In this document: positions 14,394 through 22,026 of the stretch, piece by piece
Numbering within the stretch: position 1 is the first letter of the stretch
How the letters are laid out: every line of letters begins with the position of its first letter
Origin: CAZEBW01 sp964510205
Lineage (GTDB): Bacteria > Chloroflexota > Anaerolineae > VGOG01
Assembly (NCBI GenBank): GCA_964510205.1
Contig: CAZEBW010000042.1
Coordinates: forward strand, 1-31,678
Length of the DNA: 31,678 bases
Direction of reading: 5' to 3'
Program-made: the position numbers and the translations under genes
The notes under the pieces: generated by a model
Databases searched by the model: none
What the model saw: the letters and a program-made list of their open reading frames with translations, nothing else
What the model was told of the DNA's origin: nothing

Positions 14394-14422
14394 ATTCTAC
14401 ACCAGAGCCACTCAACTGTCAA
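14394..14422 (-). promoter_or_regulatory. Promoter of the Uma2 gene
   Basis: On the minus strand TTGACA (14422-14417), 17-bp spacer, TAGAAT (14399-14394). It starts 12 bases after the stop of the 2Fe-2S gene. Confidence 0.8.
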
Positions 14423-14434
14423 GCGCAAAGCGAG

Positions 14435-14911
14435 CTATGGATTTGCGTCTGCGCGCAATTCGATGGCCGTCTCAATGGCTTCCATGATCTGGAGATAGCC
14501 CGTGCAGCGGCAGAGGTTGCCGGCCACGGCTTCTTCGATCTCGTCAGGGCCGGGCTGGGGATTCTCGTCCAACAGAGCTTTGGCCGACATGATCATGCCC
14601 GGCGTGCAATAGCCGCACTGCACCGCCCCCTTCTCGACGAAAGCCTGCTGCAAAGGATGCAGTTCGTCGTCCTGACTCAATCCCTCGATAGTCACCACCT
14701 CCCGACCGTGGGCCTTCATGGCCGGCAGCAAACAGGAAAGCACCGCCTGGCCGTCCATGATCACCGTGCAGGCTCCACACTCGCCCTCGCTGCAGCCTAT
14801 CTTGGTGCCCGTGAGGCCCAACTTGTCGCGCAACACGTCCACCAACAGCTCAAACGGCTCCACCTCCACCGTCACCGATTCGCCGTTCAATGTCATCGTC
14901 AGAGAATGCAT
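14435..14911 (-). CDS. Xanthine dehydrogenase/CO-dehydrogenase-type 2Fe-2S subunit
   Basis: 158 residues, normal length. N-terminal plant-type ferredoxin domain with GCSEGECGACTV and a later C in SCLLPA (first cluster). C-terminal helical domain with QCGYCTPGMIM and NLCRCTGY (second cluster). It moves electrons from the molybdenum site to FAD. I chose ATG 14911, with GGAGGT eight bases upstream; the frame stays open to 15196, but that extension overlaps the FAD subunit and has no family similarity. It lies 34 bases after the FAD gene in the same operon. Confidence 0.94.
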   Translation of the reverse strand: MHSLTMTLNGESVTVEVEPFELLVDVLRDKLGLTGTKIGCSEGECGACTVIMDGQAVLSCLLPAMKAHGREVVTIEGLSQDDELHPLQQAFVEKGAVQCGYCTPGMIMSAKALLDENPQPGPDEIEEAVAGNLCRCTGYLQIMEAIETAIELRADANP

Positions 14912-14945
14912 GATGGTTGACCTCCACAAATCTGAGTATTGGGGA

Positions 14946-15824
14946 TTAGATATTGGGTGTTGCTCTTTGCACGGCCCGCTCCAGGCCTCGGCGCACCAGC
15001 ACTTTGATGACTTCCTGGCGGTACTCCCTGGAGGCCCGCAGCAGACTGGAGCGGGGATGCGATTCCTGCATGGCGATCTCCCCGGCCCTGGCCATCGCCT
15101 CCAGGCTGATGGCTGCGCCGCGCAGGCTCTCCTCGGCCTGGGAGGCGCGGAAGGGGACCGGCGCCACCGGCCCCAGGGCGATGCGCGCCGATTCAAAATG
15201 CTTGCCGCTTTCGCTCAGGGTAACGACCACCGCGCAGATGAGGACGGGCAGGGCCAGCGCGCGGCGGCGGGCGATGCGCTCCAACGCCGAAGCCTGCCGC
15301 TGGCCCAGAGCCCGGAAACGGAAAGCGGTCAGTATCTCCCTGGTGCTGTCCACTTCGGAGACACCCGGCCCGGCGAACAGGGCCGGCAGCGGCAGCCACT
15401 TCCGCCCTGTTCCATCGGCGATCTCGGCCTCGGCCTCCAGCGCCAGCAGGGCGATGGCGCCATCGGCGGCGGGCATGGCGTTGGCCACGTTGCCTCCCAG
15501 CGTGGCCACGTTGCGGATCTGCAGCGAGCCCACCGCGTGACATGCCTGGGCCAGCACCGAGGCCCGCTCTCGGATCAGCGGCGATTCGCTGGCCTGGCGG
15601 TGGGTCACGTTGGCCCCCACGACGACCATCCCGTCTTCCAACGCTATTCTGCCCAGCTCTGAAATGCGGGTGATGTCCACCAGACAGTCAGCGGCCCGTC
15701 GCCCCTCGGTCAACTCGATGACCAGATCAGTGCCGCCAGCCACCAGGCGCGCCCGCCCCTCGCGCTCAGCCAGCATAGCCAGCGCTTCTTCTACTGAGGA
15801 AGGAAAAAGATATTCTTGCCACAT
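14946..15824 (-). CDS. Xanthine dehydrogenase/CO-dehydrogenase-type FAD-binding subunit
   Basis: About 292 residues. ARLVAGGTDLVIEL (about 27-40) and IRNVATLGGNVANAMPAAD are the two FAD-contact motifs of the CoxM/XdhB family, followed by a CO_deh_flav_C-like domain. ATG 15824 has AGGAG at eight bases; the ATG two codons upstream is too close to it. The subunit passes electrons from 2Fe-2S to the acceptor. The large molybdopterin subunit is not in the window, so the enzyme's substrate cannot be told. The last residues (ATPNI) are encoded by sequence continuing into a short intergenic AT-rich stretch. Confidence 0.92.
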   Translation of the reverse strand: MWQEYLFPSSVEEALAMLAEREGRARLVAGGTDLVIELTEGRRAADCLVDITRISELGRIALEDGMVVVGANVTHRQASESPLIRERASVLAQACHAVGSLQIRNVATLGGNVANAMPAADGAIALLALEAEAEIADGTGRKWLPLPALFAGPGVSEVDSTREILTAFRFRALGQRQASALERIARRRALALPVLICAVVVTLSESGKHFESARIALGPVAPVPFRASQAEESLRGAAISLEAMARAGEIAMQESHPRSSLLRASREYRQEVIKVLVRRGLERAVQRATPNI

Positions 15825-15891
15825 TGCCATAGCTCCTACGTTCGTGATTTGCGATGCAAAGGGTTCGTTAAAGAATAACTTCCCGATACGA

Positions 15892-15980
15892 TGTCATTGC
15901 GAGCGCTTTTTGCGAAGCAATCCCCACCTTTGTTCAGCAAGGAGATTGCTTCGTCGCAAAAAACGCTCCTCGCAATGACA
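15892..15980. repeat. Palindromic repeat, CATTGCGAG...CTCGCAATG family
   Basis: Arms TGTCATTGCGAG (15892-15903) and CTCGCAATGACA (15969-15980) are perfect 12-bp inverted repeats around GAAGCAATCCCC and GGAGATTGCTTCG. It occupies part of the 300-base gap 15831-16126, which otherwise holds the promoter at 16050 and no gene I can support. Confidence 0.9.
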
Positions 15981-16049
15981 CTAATGGGGGAACTTATTTC
16001 TTTACAGACCCAAAGGATAGCACAAGGTGAGCTTGATGTCAAAAAGTAG

Positions 16050-16078
16050 TTGACAAACATTCAGCACAATGGTATACT
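16050..16078 (+). promoter_or_regulatory. Promoter of the first TumE-like module
   Basis: TTGACA (16050-16055), 17-bp spacer, TATACT (16073-16078), 48 bases before the first ATG. Confidence 0.82.
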
Positions 16079-16126
16079 TACGTTGCAGGTGATGAAGAGT
16101 AGAAAACAGAAAGAGGGTGCTCTGCC

Positions 16127-16342
16127 ATGACTTTTATCATCAAGAACTTGACCTTAGCCGAGCTTGAAGAACGCTTAGAAACTTTCGAGGAGGAATTTGG
16201 GCTCTCCTCCGAAGAATTTTTCGCCCGCTACGTCCGGGGAGAGATGGGGGATAGCTCGAAAGTTATCAAGTGGGCAGGGACGTATAGGTTATACCTCGAT
16301 CTTGTATCAGCCAGAGAAGCACTTGAGGTTCAATATGCATGA
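16127..16342 (+). CDS. Small partner protein of TumE-like toxin (putative antitoxin), copy 1
   Basis: 71 residues, helical, acidic. The pattern FEEEFGLSSEEFFARYVRGEMGD...KWAGTY is shared with the protein at 26847 (FEQKYGLLSETFYHVYQQGQL...EWSGWY), so the two are homologues. It overlaps the next gene by four bases (ATGA). I infer the antitoxin or regulatory half of a two-gene module; no HTH or ribbon-helix-helix motif is evident. Confidence 0.75.
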   Translation: MTFIIKNLTLAELEERLETFEEEFGLSSEEFFARYVRGEMGDSSKVIKWAGTYRLYLDLVSAREALEVQYA

Positions 16343-16737
16343 CCATAACTACCTACTTCCGCCGACTGGAACGAGCACTCAAAACATATTGCTCCGGAGA
16401 ACTACGTGCCTACCCGACCTTTGAAGCTGCCACCAGAAGAAGTGGCAGCTTCTCTTTCGAGGTGGAGTACTGGGATAACAGCGCTCTGAGTGCTCAAGGT
16501 GTTGTGAGGATCTACGGTGACACCGCGTTTCTCTCTGACTACTCTTTCCATTATCACAAGTTAGGAGAGACCATCTTCCGCTATGATGACTCCCCTCATT
16601 ATCCCCATTTGGCTACCTTCCCTCACCATAGGCATTTAGGCAAGGAAGAAGTCGCCTACGCCTCGCTCCCGCCTACCGTGGAGGAAGTACTCAAAGAAGT
16701 CGAGCAAATCTTAGAAAAGCAAGCAAACCAATTCTAA
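16339..16737 (+). CDS. TumE-like (DUF6516) putative toxin, copy 1
   Basis: 132 residues. Family-like features: an alternating strand region with VEYWDNSALSAQGVVRI, then IFRYDDSPHYPHLATFPHHRH (about 79-99), then a C-terminal helix SLPPTVEEVLKEVEQIL. The RYD and PHHxH residues are the conserved centre of the DUF6516/TumE group, annotated as toxin-antitoxin proteins; their biochemical action is not established to my knowledge. Translationally coupled to the gene before it. It ends 84 bases from the convergent lepA gene. Confidence 0.75.
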   Translation: MTITTYFRRLERALKTYCSGELRAYPTFEAATRRSGSFSFEVEYWDNSALSAQGVVRIYGDTAFLSDYSFHYHKLGETIFRYDDSPHYPHLATFPHHRHLGKEEVAYASLPPTVEEVLKEVEQILEKQANQF

Positions 16738-16821
16738 ACCCCGTAGTCACTGACACATTGAAGTCGTAAATGTAGCTTGTCCTGGCCAGACAGGTCTCGT
16801 TACGTATCCGTACCTCCCCTA

Positions 16822-18621
16822 TTATCTCTCCAACTTCAACACCGCTACGAAAGCCTCCTGGGGGATCTCCACGCTTCCGATGCGCTTGAGGCGTTGCTTG
16901 CCCTCTTTCTGCTTCTGCAACAGCTTGCGCTTGCGGGTCACATCGCCGCCATAGAGCTTGGCCGTGACGTCTTTGCGCAATGCTTTGACCGTCTCCCGCG
17001 CGATGACTCGCCTGCCGATGGACGCCTGGATAGGCACGGGAAAGAGCTGGCGGGGAATCACCTCTTTCAGCTTTTGGGTCAGCGCGCTGCCTATGGCATA
17101 GGCCTGGTCGCGGTGAATGATGAGGGACAGGGCGTCCACTGGCTCCTTGTTGACCAGGATGTCCAGCTTGACCAGATCGCCCGGACGATACTCGGCGAAA
17201 GCATAGTCCAACGAGGCGTAGCCGCGAGTGCAGGATTTGAGCCGGTCGTAGAAATCCACGATCAGCTCGGCCAGGGGGATCTGGTAAGCGAAATGCACGC
17301 GCTGCTGCTCCAGGTACTCCATCCGCACCACCTCGCCCCGCCGTGTGGTCACCAGCTCCATGATCGGCCCGATGTACTCGTCGGGAGCCCAGATCTGGAT
17401 GTCCATCCACGGCTCGCGGATCTCCTCGATCTCACCCGCCGGCGGCAAATCGGCCGCCCCCGTGACGATCACACGCTCTCCCTGGCGAGTGATCACGTGG
17501 TACTCGACGCTGGGAGCCGTGATCAGCAACTCCAGATCGTACTCCCGCTCCAGCCGCTCGCGGACGATTTCCATGTGAAAGAGTCCCAGGAAGCCGCAGC
17601 GAAAGCCCAGGTTAAGGGCCTGCGAGGTCTCGGGCTGGTAGACCAGTGAGGCGTCGTTGAGCCGCAGCTTCTCCAGGGCATCCTTTAGCAGACCATAGTC
17701 CTCAGGCTCCACGGGATAGAGGCCGGCGAAGACCATCGGCTTGGCCGGACGGTAGCCGGGGAGAAGTTTCTCCGCCGGGTTCCGAGCCAGGGTGATGGTG
17801 TCGCCGACCGAGCACTCCTGCACATCCTTGAGACCGGTGGCCACGTAGCCCACCTGGCCGGTCGTCAATCCCTCCACAGGAACCATGCCCGGTCGGAAGC
17901 TGCCCACCTCCAACGGCTCGATGACCGTCTCATTGGACATGAGCATTAACTGCTGACCCTGACCCAGCTCCCCATCCATCAATCGCACGTAGGCCACCAC
18001 CCCTTTGTAGGTGTCGTAGTGAGAATCGAAGATCAGAGCCCGCAGGGATTCCTCCGTCTGGCCCGACGGGGGAGGCACACGCTCCACGACGGCTTCCAGC
18101 ACTTCCTTGATGCCGATGCCCTCCGTGGCCGAGGTGCGGATCACCTCGGCGGCAGGCACTCCAATCAGTTCCTCGATCTCTTGGACCACCTCATCGGGAT
18201 AAGCCCTGGCCAGGTCAATCTTGTTGACCACGGGCACGATTTCCAAGTCTTGATCCAGGGCCAGGTACAGATTGGCCAGCGTCTGGGCCTGGATGCCCTG
18301 GGCGGCGTCCACCACCAAGATAGCGCCCTCGCAAGCTGCCAGGGCGCGGGAGACCTCGTAGGTGAAATCAACGTGGCCGGGGGTGTCAATCAGATTCAGC
18401 TCATACTGCTCGCCGTCCGCATGCTCATACACCATGCGCACCGCCGAGGCCTTGATGGTCACGCCTTTCTCCCGCTCCAGGTCCATGCTATCCAGCACCT
18501 GGTCCATCATCTCGCGGGCGCTGATGGTGCCCGTGTGCTCCAGCAGGCGGTCGGCCAGGGTTGACTTGCCGTGGTCTATGTGGGCGATGATGCAGAAATT
18601 GCGGATGTGCTGTTGATCCAT
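16822..18621 (-). CDS. lepA: Elongation factor 4 (ribosomal back-translocase LepA)
   Basis: 599 residues, full length. GTPase motifs: AHIDHGKSTLADRL (G1, about 13-26), EREKGVTIK (G2), DTPGHVDF (G3), NKIDL (G4). EF-G-like domains II-V follow, with the LepA-specific C-terminal domain containing YGGDVTRKRKLLQKQKEGK and VEIPQEAFVAVL. It binds ribosomes and uses GTP to help translation under stress and during initiation. GAGGGAG precedes the ATG. A TATAAT (18645-18640) lies just upstream with a poor -35 box, directly after the terminator of the preceding gene, so lepA is likely transcribed alone. Confidence 0.97.
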   Translation of the reverse strand: MDQQHIRNFCIIAHIDHGKSTLADRLLEHTGTISAREMMDQVLDSMDLEREKGVTIKASAVRMVYEHADGEQYELNLIDTPGHVDFTYEVSRALAACEGAILVVDAAQGIQAQTLANLYLALDQDLEIVPVVNKIDLARAYPDEVVQEIEELIGVPAAEVIRTSATEGIGIKEVLEAVVERVPPPSGQTEESLRALIFDSHYDTYKGVVAYVRLMDGELGQGQQLMLMSNETVIEPLEVGSFRPGMVPVEGLTTGQVGYVATGLKDVQECSVGDTITLARNPAEKLLPGYRPAKPMVFAGLYPVEPEDYGLLKDALEKLRLNDASLVYQPETSQALNLGFRCGFLGLFHMEIVRERLEREYDLELLITAPSVEYHVITRQGERVIVTGAADLPPAGEIEEIREPWMDIQIWAPDEYIGPIMELVTTRRGEVVRMEYLEQQRVHFAYQIPLAELIVDFYDRLKSCTRGYASLDYAFAEYRPGDLVKLDILVNKEPVDALSLIIHRDQAYAIGSALTQKLKEVIPRQLFPVPIQASIGRRVIARETVKALRKDVTAKLYGGDVTRKRKLLQKQKEGKQRLKRIGSVEIPQEAFVAVLKLER

Positions 18622-18668
18622 TCGACTCCCTCACCATGAATTATACATCATCTTCACGAAAATAAAAA

Positions 18669-18690
18669 GCCCGGAGGCGAACCTCCGGGC
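18669..18690 (-). terminator. Rho-independent terminator of the PsbP/DcrB-like gene
   Basis: GCCCGGAGG (18669-18677) and CCTCCGGGC (18682-18690) form a 9-bp stem with a 4-base loop; on the minus strand it is followed by TTTTTATTTT. Confidence 0.9.
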
Positions 18691-18718
18691 CGCAGTGAGC
18701 TGACTCCAGGATTGACGC

Positions 18719-19492
18719 TCACGATTCTGCTTCGTACTCTTCCGGCTTCTCAAGCACAGCATACGTCGGCGCGAGCGTCACCAAAGGCTGGAAAACCTTC
18801 GCCTGCTCTCTTCCCTCCCGAAACTTTAAGGTTCTCACTGCATCCTCGAACGATTCCAGATAAGTGTAGTAATCTTCGGCGGCGGCGGTGTAGGTCAGCT
18901 CATAGAACTGGGGCCCCTTCTTGAAGATGATTCTTCTCTCCACGATGGGTGTGTCTTTGGCATCCACGTTGTTGAGCGGCAAGGGCATGGTGTAGCTGAT
19001 CTCGATCTCTACGGCATCAACGCCAACGAGCGTGCCCCAAGCACGAGAGATTTCGCGGAAGTCCGATAGCTGGCGGCTTTTCCGCAGATAGTCCTCCACC
19101 ACTTCTGCCACAGTGGCGTACTTGCCGTTCCGTTCCTGGGTGGGGAAAACATGGACGGTCATGGTGAGGTTGAAGGTATCCCCCCGATTTCTGGGCCCCA
19201 GGATGAAGACCTCGCTGTGACCATCTCGGTCAAACTCCCTCACCTGCCAGGCCGCAGGGTAGAGAAACTCGAAATCCAGACGAGGGTTGATACTGGTGAA
19301 GGCTGCTCTATGTCCCACTCTGCGGGGGATTGCGCTCTCCCCTTTTTGCTGCAACTGCCGCCGCTGCACCTCCAGGTCTATGGCAGCCAGGTCGGTCCGA
19401 GGCTCCGGGATGCCCAATGCGCGGCGCCGTCGTTTCCATTCGTCTAGCAGTTCCCACAAATGACTATCGTCAATCACTCTGGTCTCGCTCAT
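18719..19492 (-). CDS. PsbP/DcrB-like domain protein, function unknown
   Basis: 257 residues. No signal peptide or membrane helix. The N-terminal 60 residues are helical and Arg-rich. From about 70 on, alternating strands with FEFLYPAAWQVREF, a conserved-looking LTMTVHVFP, a helix TVAEVVEDYLRKS, then RIIFKKGPQFYELTYTAAAEDY and a final helix FEDAVRTLKF are in the order typical of the PsbP/DUF1795 (Mog1-like) fold. That assignment rests on pattern only. GGAGGT lies nine bases before the ATG. Flanked by its own terminator; no functional neighbour. Confidence 0.7.
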   Translation of the reverse strand: MSETRVIDDSHLWELLDEWKRRRRALGIPEPRTDLAAIDLEVQRRQLQQKGESAIPRRVGHRAAFTSINPRLDFEFLYPAAWQVREFDRDGHSEVFILGPRNRGDTFNLTMTVHVFPTQERNGKYATVAEVVEDYLRKSRQLSDFREISRAWGTLVGVDAVEIEISYTMPLPLNNVDAKDTPIVERRIIFKKGPQFYELTYTAAAEDYYTYLESFEDAVRTLKFREGREQAKVFQPLVTLAPTYAVLEKPEEYEAES

Positions 19493-19620
19493 GGTCTATA
19501 CACCTCCATGAGATTGCCGCCCTTTCCTCCTGAGGACCAGGAATATGACAACGAATTCAAGGATTCATCGAATAGAACAAGAGAGGTTCGGTTCATCCTG
19601 AAAATTCGCTGTTATATGCC

Positions 19621-20475
19621 TCAAACACTTCTCGCAGCACGCACCGCTTCCATATACCTCCCCACCCTCTCCACATCCACCGCGTTCTCGGCGATGCCGT
19701 CCACCTTGAGGGCGGTGCCGACGATGGCCCCGTCGGCGTACTGGAGAAACTGGGCGACGTTGTCGGCGGTGGTGCCGCTGCCCATGAGGATGGGACGGGT
19801 GGTCAGCGCCCTGGCTCGCCTCACCTTCTCCAGCTCCGGCGCGTCGCCCGTCATCTTGCCGGAGACGATGAGGGCGTCGGCCAAGTAGAAGTCCGTCCAC
19901 TCGATGTGGGTGGCCAGGTCAATGCCGGGGAAGGCCACCGAGTGCTTCTTGTCCACGTCGGCGAAAAGCTTGATGTGCTCCGCCCCCAGGTTCTTGCGCC
20001 AGCGCAGCAATTCGGCAGCGCAGCCTCGGTCGAACTCCCCCGTGTCCCACACCCTGGCCCCCGTAAGAAGGCAGACGCGGATGAAGTCCGCTCCGGCCGC
20101 CACGGCAATAGCCAAAGTCACCCGCCCACCGTTGTGGATGACGTTGATGCCCACCGGCACGTCCACGGCCTCGACGACGGCGCGGGCGGCCACGGCCTGG
20201 GACGTCATCTCTTCGGGCGGCACGTCCAGGCCCACGTAGTAGGGCAGGTCCCACATGTTCTCCACCATCAGCCCGTCCACGCCCCCGCTGATGAGGGCCT
20301 CGGCATCCCGCAGGGCGTGCTCGATGACGGCCTCCATGCCATAGGAATCGTAGCCGGGCGCGCCGGGCAAGGGCAGCAGATGCACCATGCCGATGATGGG
20401 CTTCTCCACCCCAAACATCTCTTGCAGCGATTTCAACCGCAGATTATCCAGTCTTTCTTTCCATTCTGGAATCAT
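19621..20475 (-). CDS. BtpA/SgcQ-family TIM-barrel protein
   Basis: 284 residues. IIGMVHLLPLPGAP near the start, GVDGLMVENMWDLPYY, VPVGINVIHN, ADFIRVCLLTGARVWDTGEFDRG, IKLFADVDKKHS and ILMGSGTTADNVAQFLQYADGAIVGTALK are typical of the BtpA family, which has a phosphate-binding TIM-barrel C-terminus. BtpA is known for photosystem I stability in cyanobacteria, but most members occur in heterotrophs near sugar or nucleoside catabolic genes. ATG 20475 has AAGGT at seven bases; the frame extends to 20514 only through repeat sequence. The PfkB kinase gene lies just upstream, so a sugar catabolic role is plausible. Confidence 0.88.
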   Translation of the reverse strand: MIPEWKERLDNLRLKSLQEMFGVEKPIIGMVHLLPLPGAPGYDSYGMEAVIEHALRDAEALISGGVDGLMVENMWDLPYYVGLDVPPEEMTSQAVAARAVVEAVDVPVGINVIHNGGRVTLAIAVAAGADFIRVCLLTGARVWDTGEFDRGCAAELLRWRKNLGAEHIKLFADVDKKHSVAFPGIDLATHIEWTDFYLADALIVSGKMTGDAPELEKVRRARALTTRPILMGSGTTADNVAQFLQYADGAIVGTALKVDGIAENAVDVERVGRYMEAVRAARSV

Positions 20476-20499
20476 ATTTCGCACCTTCCTTCCTCGCTC

Positions 20500-20547
20500 G
20501 GCCTGGATTGTCAAATCCAGGCCCTACCCGACGGATTTGGCAATCCG
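20500..20547. repeat. Two short palindromes (GGATT-n4-AATCC) between pfkB and btpA
   Basis: GGCCTGGATT (20500-20509) pairs with AATCCAGGCC (20514-20523), and CGGATT (20532-20537) with AATCCG (20542-20547), each with a 4-base loop. The same core design in tandem suggests small repeat elements rather than a single operator. They could lower readthrough from pfkB into btpA. Confidence 0.6.
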
Positions 20548-20569
20548 GCGGGAGCAGTTGGGATAATCA

Positions 20570-21559
20570 TTAATCCAAAAAATCAATCAGGAATCGCAAC
20601 TCCTGTTGCCAATCCCCCCACGCGGGCTGGCCCAGGTGTGTTTCCAAAAAAGCGCGAACTTCTCCCCTCTCCGCCAGAGAAGTCCCGGCGCCTTCGACTG
20701 TGGCCGTCAACGCGCCCAGGGCGTCGGCCAGCAAGGCCGACGCCCGCCAATCCCAGCCCTCCAGCCTGCCCAGAATCACTCCGGCGTCGAAGCTATCGCC
20801 AGCGCCGGTGGTGTCCACTGTGGGCACCACGAAACCGGGGACTGTGAACACCCCCTCAGCACTCCCCACCGCACAGCCACGCTTGCCCAGCTTGAGCACC
20901 ACCACCTCCACGCCGTGGTCTAGCAGCGATTCTATGGCCTCCTCGATATCCCGACGCCCTGTCAGAACTTCCGCCTCAGGTTGACTCGGGAAGAGAATAT
21001 CCACTTGGGGCAAAATGTCCTTTACCCTGTCGGTGACCCGCATCACGGCCTCGAGTCCCAAATCCGCCGTCACCGTTAAGCCCGCCCGTTGAGCTACCTC
21101 CAGAGCACGCAGGGCCGCATCCCGCTGGGGGGCTGCTAAGAGGGAATAACCAGACAGGTGGAAGACTTCGGCCTGGGCGATGTAGTCTTCATCCAGCAGA
21201 GCGGGGTCGGTGCGGACGTTAGCTCCCCGGCAGCCAAACATGGTGCGTTCGCCATCGGGGGTGACAGCGACCAGGATGATGCCCGTGATGGTCTGCGGGT
21301 CGCGCTGAATGCAGCGCCCGTCCACCCCCGCCTCATCCAGAGCAGCCAGGGCCAGCGGGGCCAGCACATCCTCCCCCACCCGCCCGATGATGCCCACGTC
21401 TACGCCAAAGCGGCCCAGCACGATGGCTGTATTCGCGGCCGAGCCCCCACAATAGATGTGCCCCTGCTCGGCCAGCCCCTCCCCACCCTTTTGGGGATAA
21501 TCGGGCACGTGAGCGATGACGTCTATGTTGATGTCGCCTATGGTAACGACTTGAGTCAT
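20570..21559 (-). CDS. PfkB-family carbohydrate/nucleoside kinase
   Basis: 329 residues. N-terminal GDINIDVIAHV, GGSAANTAIVLGRFGVDVGIIGRVGED (PfkB signature 1 region, about 38-64), and C-terminal VDTTGAGDSFDAGVILG (signature 2, about 240-256) with the catalytic Asp in GAGDSF. These kinases phosphorylate sugars, nucleosides or related alcohols using ATP. Substrate cannot be fixed from sequence alone. AGGAGGGG precedes the ATG. Its BtpA-family neighbour suggests both serve one catabolic step. Confidence 0.92.
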   Translation of the reverse strand: MTQVVTIGDINIDVIAHVPDYPQKGGEGLAEQGHIYCGGSAANTAIVLGRFGVDVGIIGRVGEDVLAPLALAALDEAGVDGRCIQRDPQTITGIILVAVTPDGERTMFGCRGANVRTDPALLDEDYIAQAEVFHLSGYSLLAAPQRDAALRALEVAQRAGLTVTADLGLEAVMRVTDRVKDILPQVDILFPSQPEAEVLTGRRDIEEAIESLLDHGVEVVVLKLGKRGCAVGSAEGVFTVPGFVVPTVDTTGAGDSFDAGVILGRLEGWDWRASALLADALGALTATVEGAGTSLAERGEVRAFLETHLGQPAWGDWQQELRFLIDFLD

Positions 21560-21605
21560 TCATCCCCTCCTACTAATACAGAATGATCCGTCCGAACCCT
21601 ACCTG

Positions 21606-21734
21606 GACAATGTTAAGTTAATGTCATTGCGAGCGTAGCGAAGCAATCTCCCGCCTCCAATTGCAAGCACCGGTGGGGATTGCTTCGTCGCTCCGCTCCT
21701 CGCAATGACACTTGGCCCGTAATCTAACATTGTC
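21606..21734. repeat. Palindromic repeat, CATTGCGAG...CTCGCAATG family, with outer arms
   Basis: Core arms TGTCATTGCGAG (21622-21633) and CTCGCAATGACA (21699-21710) are perfect. A further pair GACAATGTTA (21606-21615) and TAACATTGTC (21725-21734) surrounds them, so the whole could form an extended hairpin. It fills much of the 348-base gap 21560-21907, which also holds the repeat at 21773-21819 and the tRNA promoter. Confidence 0.88.
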
Positions 21735-21772
21735 GAGCTACCATCCGCCGATGCACTGCTTCAAGATAAGGC

Positions 21773-21819
21773 GACGGAGTCCCCAACTTGCTGGGGGTAT
21801 GGCACAGTGAACCCGAACC
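21773..21819. repeat. Interspersed repeat (CGGAGTCCCCAA...AACCCGAAC), intergenic copy
   Basis: Same element as 5710-5756, here between genes. CCCCAACTTGCTGGGG forms a short hairpin. Confidence 0.75.
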
Positions 21820-21862
21820 ACGGCCATTCTATCACAATGTGCCCCCTCTGTCAATCTTCAAT

Positions 21863-21891
21863 TTGACATTTACTTCATTTGTTGGTAGAAT
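21863..21891 (+). promoter_or_regulatory. Promoter of tRNA-Glu
   Basis: TTGACA (21863-21868), 17-bp spacer, TAGAAT (21886-21891). Start expected near 21898, ten bases before the tRNA. Confidence 0.85.
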
Positions 21892-21907
21892 ACTTGCCAC
21901 CAAACGG

Positions 21908-21983
21908 GGCGCATTCGTCTAGGGGCCTAGGATACTGCCCTCTCAAGGCAGAGACAGGGGTTCGATTCCCCTATGCGCTACCA
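21908..21983 (+). tRNA. tRNA-Glu(CTC)
   Basis: Acceptor arms GGCGCAT (21908-21914) and ATGCGCT (21973-21979) pair with one G-T wobble, followed by A and encoded CCA. The anticodon stem CTGCC/GGCAG closes a CTCTCAA loop, giving anticodon CTC. The T arm is CAGGG-GTTCGATT-CCCCT-like. It reads GAG codons. Confidence 0.94.
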
Positions 21984-21984
21984 A

Positions 21985-22014
21985 AAGAGCCCGAGGTGAA
22001 TACCTTGGGCTCTT
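21985..22014. terminator. Bidirectional terminator between tRNA-Glu and AIR-synthase-like gene
   Basis: AAGAGCCCGAGGT (21985-21997) and ACCTTGGGCTCTT (22002-22014) form a 13-bp stem (one G-T pair) with a GAAT loop. The minus strand ends in TTTT, serving the convergent gene; the plus-strand U tract is weaker. Confidence 0.85.
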
Positions 22015-22026
22015 GCTGTTTCAAGC

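Noticed and set aside
14435..15196. Longer version of the 2Fe-2S subunit starting at 15196
   Set aside because: The extra 95 residues are Arg/Pro-rich, overlap the FAD subunit in another frame and lack an SD; ATG 14911 has a good one.
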